From NCBI RefSeq assembly GCF_051401765.1, contig NC_135071.1:12564961-12628960 (forward strand): DNA of 64,000 nt. Reading direction: 5' to 3'. The translations under genes and the position numbers were made by a program. The notes beneath the pieces are model-generated. The model ran no database searches and was not told the origin of the DNA. It saw only the letters and a program-made list of their open reading frames with translations. Origin of the DNA: Calliopsis andreniformis. Its lineage: Eukaryota > Arthropoda > Insecta > Hymenoptera > Andrenidae. Below are positions 57,085 through 64,000 of this stretch, one piece after another (the first letter of the stretch is position 1; each line of letters starts with the position of its first letter).

Positions 57085-59839
57085 CGCCAACCTCTATTAT
57101 TTCTATACACGCTTACGAATCAGAGTCTCTCAAACTGTCCCGCACGAGTAGCAAGCAAACTATTCACCGTGGCTTTCATTCAGAAAGGAAACGCTATTTA
57201 CGCCGAATTTCTCGCACACGGTGATGCTATCTGCGGTTAGGACCTCAGTCTCTTTCACACTTTGCATAGTGTACGTACTCTGGGTGAGTTGATCACGTAT
57301 AATGCTCCACAAATTAAAGTAGATCTGTATTAGCCGTCTGGACGATGGTTGGCTACCATCTGTTGAAATATTGTTCAGGCTTTGCAGGGATATATCCGTG
57401 TAGCAGGCTGAATAAAGACACATAGTGGGTCTAAATTTTGTGGCGAGAGCAAAGCAGGGGCATAAAACAGTTGTTTCGTGAGTGAGAGAAGCTTGGTGGA
57501 AAGTTTTGGTCACTGGTATAACGCCTCGAAATATGATCGAAGATTAGGATTGATGATGAAGTGAATTATATTTGTCGTCGTAAGGCAAAATGACCGAAGT
57601 CATGTTTTTGTTCTCGAGCTATTTATATTTAAGGTCTTCAATTTCAATAGATCCTGTCTCATGGACTTGTGTCTTTTGGAAGCCTTACTTTTAAATGAAA
57701 ATATTCTGTTAATACCTTTTCTTCATTTTGAGAATATAAATCCTGTATTATAGATCTCTATTAAGACCTCAACTTGAATCTTTTGAAAATGTGACATAGG
57801 TGTTTTGCTCTACAGTCACAGACCTATACTATTTGTACCTTGACCAAATATTTATTCTACTCCAAATGGGATAATATAAGAAACACTGATATAAATGGAG
57901 TCAACAACGTTTGTATACATGCAATTTCGAGGTATACGAAGCTTGTTGCTTAAATGAGATTTTTACGCCAATCCTAGTATACCCATGTCCACATGGTATT
58001 ATTACGACCAGTCTGTGTTCTGCACATATATTTCGCGCACAAAGGTTAGTAGACGTCCGAAACGGACACTGGCGCTCTGACACATATCCGCAGACGAGGC
58101 GTGTGTCCCTCTGTCCCTCATGCACAGGGCTCATGAATAGTGCCACTTCCGAGTTCAACTTCCTTCCGAGTAAACAATGCCAAACGACTGCTATCGCGAG
58201 CACGCCCATCCATTTTCCACGCTTTTCATTACGTCACGCGTGACACGGGTCCAAAGGGTTCGAGCAGAGATCAAACACTTTCGATTTTCAGAACGTTGAC
58301 TCTTCAGCTGCTACTGTCAATGGGTCAACTCGATCGTTCGTTCAATTGGTGAACAACTAAGAACACGATTCTACTCTTCAGTCCTGAATTTTTTTCGTTG
58401 AATACTTTTTCTGTTTCTTTGAATCAATATGACGGTCCAGAGGAGGAGACAACTGAAGTCCATGTGACAGGAAAACTTGAGATATTCTGGTTAGAAGTGA
58501 CAGTAACGCCAGAAGAAGTTTAGCTTTAGGGGAACACTGAAAGCTGTACAAGTTGGATTGTACAACTTATTTCCTCTTTTTGGAAGAAGGCAGGTCTGAA
58601 GAGTACTACTGTTGCACTTCTCTCGTGACCTCAGACGTCTCCACGACACTGAGAGTAGGTATTAACGTGTACATAAGAACTCGTTAGAATGCCTCGCCAA
58701 ATGAGGTACTAAGGAGAGAATAGAAGCAATTTTGATGTCTCGACGTTCGAAGGCCTCGTGTCATTTCCCTTTTCTTTATCGCTCAAAGGTGAATGACTCC
58801 CTAATTAGGTTTCACTTCTCGAGATTTCAAAGGGGTGTGCGATTCCTCTCGAGATATAATGCGACGACCTGCCAGGGGCAAGGCACGACAGTTCTCCCAG
58901 ACAATATTGATTTACGTGGAAAGCGTAAAGGAAGAGAAATACTGTCAACTAATCCCAGTGGTCACAATATTATGTCTACAAAGTGGTACTGCATTGAACA
59001 GTGAATATTTCATTTTTAAAGCTTCTGATGCATTTGACAGTGATACATATCAGATACATCTATTTTCTTCAAAGAAAATCGTATTGGAAAATCAGTACGT
59101 ATTTTATACTAACTTTCTACTTACTGCAACTCTCAGTTCTTCGTTTCTGACTCGACGAATTCCGATCGTATTCTTGCCAGAATTAATGGCCCTAAAGAGT
59201 AAGCCTACGAAAGACGAAACGAATCGTCGACGATGTAATAAAATACATCGACTCCCCTAATGATGTAATTAAAGCAGTAACGAGATCGTAGGAATCTCTC
59301 GTAAGCGAGGGTTCGGCTCCTGGGCCCCGAGCGTGTAAAGGATGAAAGACAAAGATGGGACTGCGGAAATGAGGGCTTGGCCCCTTCGGGGCATGACGCC
59401 AAGTGGCGCACCCATCGAAGGCGCGTTATCGCTGTCGAGTTTGTTCGATTACTAGTTGGCATTGCTAGATACATATCGTATGTGTACATACGTACTTCAA
59501 AAGTGATACAACTCGAAAAACGTGATTTTTTAATTACAGCCATAAATGGCTTTTGTAAATACACCCCTATTCATTATAAAGAGTTTACTAGTTAAAGACC
59601 AAAGTTATAGAATGTATTCAAAGACCTGAAATACACATTATTTAAATAATAATATGAGAATCATTTAATGCAAGTAAGGCATAAACATTTTTTAAATATC
59701 TTTCAGTGAGTAAAATTACTCTATATCAATATTATGTATATAATAAATAATTTTCTCTTTAATTCATAAATAGTTTTCTTGCTTCTTCTCAGAAACATAC
59801 TTTTTTGAGTTATGTCACTTTTGTAATATATGTGCAATA

Positions 59840-60007
59840 TACAGAGTGAGTCACGTGACTGTATCACCTGAATTTTCTTGTAAACTATTTTTCTTGTAAA
59901 CGAGAGCATACTCTCGATACCAAACATCTTTTATTGGAAATATTTCTTTACACAACAAATGCTTTACAAGAAAATTCAGGTGATATAGTTGCATGACTCA
60001 GCCTGTA
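59840..60007. mobile_element. TA-flanked inverted-repeat element (MITE), related to 13389
   Basis: The left arm is TA-CAGAGTGAGTCACGTGACTG then TATCACCTGAATTTTCTTGTAAA. The right arm is its inverse, TTTACAAGAAAATTCAGGTGATA ... GACTCAGCCTG-TA. Over 40 bases per arm pair. Same termini as the 13389-13602 element. It lies 60 bp inside the intron from the donor at 60067. Confidence 0.75.
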
Positions 60008-60008
60008 T

Positions 60009-60045
60009 ACGTCAGCCTGTATACAGACTCAGCCTGTATCCTTGT
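60009..60045. repeat. Tandem fragments of the MITE end
   Basis: Two further copies of the right terminus (GTCAGCCTGTATAC and GACTCAGCCTGTATCC) follow the element directly. They look like repeated insertion or replication slippage at its end. Confidence 0.6.
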
Positions 60046-60066
60046 ATCAAATAATTCAAAATTTAC

Positions 60067-61153
60067 CATCTTCTTCAGCGACAGCAAATGACAGATAGCT
60101 TCCATTAAAATCGACCTCTTCATTCAACTTTGAATCATTCACTAAAATATTACCATCAACTTCATCAACTACATCTTCTTCCTTCAACATACAAGTCCCC
60201 ATTATCTCTTTTGACACCTCTTCCAAAGTTACCCCATTATTTTTCTTTACACCAGCATCCAAATTCTTTTCACAGATTGTCCGTTTATCCAACTCTTCTT
60301 GATCATCCTCATCCTTAAAACGCACAGTCTTGCTCTCTTTGGGAGCGTCGAATAAAATACTACGAACAACATCGACCTTCCTATTCTTCAGTATAGGAGC
60401 CCGAACGAAGAGATCGATCATAGTCCTCTCAATGCTCAGACTCTCGTCTATCTTCCCAGCGCAGAGTCTCCCGAAAGCCGATGTCCTTCCCTCAGCATCC
60501 GAAATTTTCGATCTCCCGTAATTCCAAGGTCGAAGGCCCGTTTCAGAATAAAACTCGTCGATCGGTATCTCAGGAATGGCGACAGTGTTCATTCGCCTGA
60601 AGTCTAACGTGTTCAGCTTGTTCTCAAAGTTTTGCCTAGTCTCGTCGTTTCTGAAGCAAGCCGGAGGCTCGATGAGAAATTTCAGCGCTTCCAGGTGTTC
60701 GTAGTATTCACGCTCGAGCTCCCTCCTTCCGCTTCCGTCCTCGCCGTTGGCCACACGAACTTCGACGTTCGTTTCCAAAATCGGTTTCACGAAGGTTTTT
60801 CTGACCACCGAGTTCTGTGACAGGCCCCTCTCGATGTGGCTCGACTTCAGAGCGTTCCCTCTGCCTCCGTTATACTTCTTCCTGGTCACCTCGCGCTTCT
60901 TCAGCCTTCGATGCATCTCGAGCTTGCTCCTTGGCATCAATTGCTTGCCTCTTTTCCAGGGCACGCGGAACGAGCAAACCATGGCTAGGAGTCTGGACCC
61001 AGAATTCGCGAGGGTTGTCCTGCCCTTTGGCCTCCGCTGCATGGACCTCCTCGTCACTAGTGGATCGGTGCCTTTGGACGAGGTGTTTGAGAAGTCTGAG
61101 GGACACGACTCGTCCATAGTGGACAGGCAGCGGGAACAGTCGAGAAATCTCAT
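60067..61153 (-). CDS. Probable CAP alternative first coding exon, about 362 aa (or a nested single-exon gene)
   Basis: On the minus strand ATG 61153 opens M-R-F-L-D-C-S-R-C-L-S-T-M-D-E-S. A basic region (R-S-M-Q-R-R-P-K-G-R, K-L-E-M-H-R-R-L-K-K-R) is followed by E-Y-Y-E-H-L-E-A-L-K-F-L, then I-P-I-D-E-F-Y-S-E-T-G-L-R-P-W-N-Y-G-R. An acidic tail ends A-E-E-D. There a phase-1 donor G|GTAAAT lies three codons before a TGA, and joining to 56134 gives E-E-D-D-D-T-K-P-E-Q. I read it as a CAP N-terminal exon. The alternative is an intronless nested gene of 365 codons ending G-K-F. I do not recognise the protein. Confidence 0.6.
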
Positions 61154-62219
61154 GTTGGAGTGTGTAACACTTGGTTTAGGGAAGAATATCCTTAGAGATT
61201 ACAATTATATTAACAACTGCTGCAGGAGCTTTTCATCATCGAGATGTCTCTTTACGAGAGACTGGCGTTTATAGACTATCTGAGTTTCGAATTTTGTCTC
61301 GTCATTGGTCCCAGTGATTTTCTTGGGTGAAGTAATTACAGCGCGGCTATCAGCACCTGCTTCACATCACAGTAGTCATTAAGGTTATAGGTATTGTGAT
61401 CGAAGAGGTATATCCGTTCTTCAGTCACGGATGAATCCAGCAGTTCCGCTCTGAATTACGTAATCCTACTGCGTAACAGGCTCGAGCAAATGCGGCGCAA
61501 TCATGCGAGATTCAACGAAAGTTACGGGAACAGTTGTCAATACGAAGCCTCAAATACTCGCCATACTTCCGTTTACCAGGGAAACAATCCTCAATGTGCA
61601 ACATGGCTACATCATTGACGCTCTTCTATGCCTCTACTGCCTTTAGGAATCTACTGAATCCTTTCTTCTTCTCTAGCAGCTACCTACAAATCATCCTCGC
61701 GGACACCCGAACAGAATCACCAATCTCGCAATTACTTGTAGTTTTGCTCGTGCACCCAACGATAAATCACTCTTGCCCCGAAAGACGAGTCGAAAGGGAA
61801 CGGAGACAGTTTTGCCAGCACACTGGACAAAGCGTCTGTGAGTACTGACAGAAAGGTGGGTCACGCCGAGGTTCGAAAAGGAGGAAGAGGGTCAGCTTCG
61901 AGGGCGTCTTCTGAAGGAACGAGGGTGCGGCATCATCCAAGAACCACAAATGAGACTGTGGGGGCAGGTGCATCGTGTGCGTGTGAGAAAACAGGTGTGT
62001 TTGTCTGTCGCGAACCAAGGGGATAAGTGAACCGTGGGTACGCGCTGCTCGTCTGCCCATCGTTGCGTGACGGCATGATAATTTGCAGAAAAGAGCGCGT
62101 GACGCGATGTGGATAAGAACGAGCGACCGCCTATGACCGTATTTCGCGATCGTTTGTCGACGTGTTAACTTCGAGATAATTGTCTCGATTTTGAATCGGC
62201 CCATTCGTGATTTAAGGAA

Positions 62220-62458
62220 CAGTCACGCTCAACCATTACTATCGATCGTCAGCCATCGACCAAATTTCAAGTTCGAAATTTCTGTAGTAGAAATTGCAGG
62301 TTCAATATAGTAATTATATCTCAGAAATAATAATGTTGTAGATTATCTATTATACTATGAATTATTTCTTAGATATAATTACTGTATTGAATATGTAATT
62401 TCTATGTTTGAAATTAGCTCGGTGGCTGACGATCAGTGGTGACAGTTCAGCGTGACTG
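62220..62458. mobile_element. Nearly full-length palindromic element, 239 bp
   Basis: The ends CAGTCACGCT and AGCGTGACTG invert, and pairing extends almost to the centre: GATCGTCAGCCA / TGGCTGACGATC, AATTTCAA / TTGAAATT, AGTAATTATATCT / AGATATAATTACT. No ORF; no clear target duplication. Confidence 0.75.
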
Positions 62459-62504
62459 CCACCTTACAGTTCAAGGTATTTAGGGTCAAATTAAGGTTTT
62501 CTGA

Positions 62505-62930
62505 CAAAGGACATCACTTTACTATTGTCTTCCAATTTTGATAAAACTTCATATACGAGTAGTACATTGAAAAAAATATTACATACATATTTTTTTTTTT
62601 AGCTGCTGACATGCATGTTTTGTGGATAAATACCACCCCTAAAAGTTGAGGTGGAAAATACATTTTCGTCAACATCTTGAATTCCGTTTACGTCATCTTA
62701 CTGCTTATAAAAGCCACACATTTTGTATATTTACCATTTTTTTTCTACCTTCATTAGTCTTCGAAACATTTAGGAAAATGTATTGTATTTTCCACCCCAA
62801 CTTTGGGAATGGTTTTCACCCTCTGAACATAAATATCAGGAGTTAGAAGAAATACATGTTTAATATTTTTCGATGCTCTACTTCTAAATAAGTTTCATAA
62901 AATTGAGAGATGACATTAAAGTGATGTTCC
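62505..62930. repeat. Large imperfect inverted repeat, about 425 bp
   Basis: The left arm (AAGGACATCACTTTA ... AATTTTGATAAAACTT ... CCACCCCTAAAAGTTGAGGTGGAAAATACATTTT) is mirrored on the right by AAAATGTATTGTATTTTCCACCCCAACTTTGGG ... AAGTTTCATAAAATT ... TAAAGTGATGTTCCTT. Arms are about 180 bp with mismatches. It lies immediately next to the 62220 element. Confidence 0.65.
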
Positions 62931-63718
62931 TTGTAAGACTCGAGTAACTAAAATATTCTCTACTTATTCAGAAAATTTTGTATAAGATAATTCGTTCCAA
63001 TTCTTGGAATAAATAATTTTTTTATGCATTTCTAGAAATTTATCCTACTATATAAAAGAACTATATAAAATACTATATATAAAAATACTATATAAAAGGT
63101 TCCAGAATGGTGAAGCCTGAAGCTGCAAACCCTCCCCTAATTCAGACTTAGAGGTATTACACTTTGTTGCTCGACAGAAGCTGGCGACAGGAAACGGAAT
63201 TGCTTGTGCACAATGTTATAGTAGATGGTGGTACAAACCGAAACTATGACGCGTGTGATCAATCAACGAAATTGCCATTAATTACGCGTGTTCCTCGTGG
63301 ACTAGTTGAGAACAAGGTCGGCTGTTAATTACCGCTGAGGAATTTTTTCAATTTCTCTCGCAAAGTAATTACACGAAAATGCTTCTTATCAAAATTTGCG
63401 ATAAAAGTAAATGAATTCGTTTACTGTAATCTAATAAGCAAGTCATTGCTTAAATAGTTTGAGCTCTCGTCTGTCGCTATTTACTATTTACTTTTTGTTT
63501 TCCATATTATGTGACATGTATTATTGTTCTCTCTTACATGTACAATATACTAATGGGTTTTTTACACGTGAATTAATTTAAATAAATAAATAAATCTAAC
63601 TGATCCGAAATTTATGACTTAACTAGTCAATGACGAAAAAGAGCAAATTATAAGAATACTATATATTTTTGTGACTAAAATATATGAGATCTTGTTAAGG
63701 AGAATATGCCAAGTGTGT

Positions 63719-63914
63719 TTCTTAAGCTGCGTTTACATTGAGCAAATTTTATTCGACCGATCAAGACATTCAACCAAAAACCGAGAAATGGATTACTTCT
63801 AGTTGAACGATCAGAAATCGTTTCAACTTTCGACTCGTTTGAAATTGTGTTTACACGGACGATTTTGATCGATTTCAGGTTATTCAATTCGGTTGCGTAA
63901 ACGTAGCTTTAGAA
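63719..63914. mobile_element. Short inverted-repeat element beside a CAP exon
   Basis: The left end TTAAGCTGCGTTTACATTG and right end GCGTAAACGTAGCTTTAG are inverted with few mismatches. About 195 bp, no ORF of its own. It ends roughly 20 bp from the donor of the 63937 exon. Confidence 0.55.
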
Positions 63915-63936
63915 AAAATAAATTGTAGGTACTAAC

Positions 63937-64000
63937 TTGTTTCGTTCTTCTTCGATTCTGCTGTTACAATTCGTGAATTCGATGTAGCTGAAGTCTTCGT
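63937..64000 (-). CDS. CAP: CAP exon cut by the right edge of the window
   Basis: On the minus strand a frame T-K-T-S-A-T-S-N-S-R-I-V-T-A-E-S-K-K-N-E (then T) is open to a donor ACAA|GTTAGT with one base left. Joined to the exon at 56134 it reads N-E-T-N-D-T-K-P-E. A second open frame exists but leaves two bases, which does not fit downstream exons. The gene continues beyond the window. Confidence 0.6.

Larger units (their letters stand above)
57085..60066 (-). other. CAP: CAP intron
   Basis: It has a GC-rich patch at 59290-59440 (listed in findings) and a MITE at 59840-60007 with repeated end fragments up to 60045. ORFs such as 57160-57513 and 57901-58209 show no domain or splice fit. Confidence 0.6.
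61154..63936 (-). other. CAP: CAP intron or upstream region of the 61153 exon
   Basis: Three palindromic elements lie here (62220, 62505, 63719). A moderately CpG-rich stretch at about 61840-62170 might be a promoter for another isoform. No exon recognised. Confidence 0.55.
7704..64000 (-). other. CAP: CAP / vinexin / ponsin (SORBS) gene, whole visible span
   Basis: One minus-strand gene covers this span and continues past the right edge. Exons were chained by hand from splice sites and phase. The conserved core from N to C terminus is: V-W-S-P-G exon, P-P-P-W-E exon, SoHo domain (35433-34628), W-W-D-E-V-M-D-I-F-D-G microexon, A-L-K-E-S-G-Y-E-S-D-S exon, Y-V-E-G-E-V exon and three SH3 domains. 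This is the architecture of SORBS1/2/3 in vertebrates and CAP in Drosophila, adaptors that bind vinculin and sit at integrin adhesions and muscle attachment sites. Very large extra exons surround the core. Exon usage is inferred and needs transcripts. Confidence 0.92.

Overview
The window looks like insect nuclear DNA, probably from a bee or another hymenopteran. Introns and intergenic DNA are AT-rich and studded with small palindromic DNA-transposon derivatives. Short CpG-rich islands stand out of that background, and the two genes are made of GT-AG exons whose protein families are animal. The order-level assignment is inference from style and family content.

Left end, + strand (1-3945): the 3' half of an ADAMTS-family (or ADAMTS-like) extracellular protein. 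It runs from the end of the cysteine-rich region through the spacer, three thrombospondin type-1 repeats (the last one degenerate) and a C-terminal PLAC-like cysteine module. Its 5' part lies left of the window.

From 7704 to the right edge, - strand: one very large gene, the insect CAP / vinexin / ponsin (SORBS) orthologue, convergent with the ADAMTS gene. Its 3' end encodes three SH3 domains, and the SoHo (sorbin homology) block lies near 33.4-37.8 kb. Around this conserved core are very large, low-complexity or disordered exons: 6.7 kb at 48428-55120, about 4.9 kb at 22450-27366, 2.3 kb at 14011-16315 and 1.1 kb at 60067-61153. There are also many small exons. I chained exons by hand from splice sites and reading phase. 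Two zones, 39.6-64 kb and 10.7-28.3 kb, are built almost wholly of exons compatible with phase-1 splicing, so cassettes can be skipped or swapped without breaking frame. Several exons look like alternative first exons: 16315, 44067, 57084 and possibly 61153. The isoform starting at 16315 would have the SH3 domains but no SoHo domain, like vertebrate vinexin beta. The gene continues beyond position 64000.

CAP proteins are adaptors at integrin and vinculin adhesion sites and the actin cytoskeleton. The SoHo block and three SH3 domains are the conserved working parts; the giant exons probably give long disordered isoforms for particular tissues.

The rest is introns carrying at least eleven inverted-repeat elements: three TTAA-flanked piggyBac-like ones, several TA-flanked ones, and several long palindromes. 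I found no rRNA, tRNA or CRISPR array, and no recognisable second gene inside the CAP introns.
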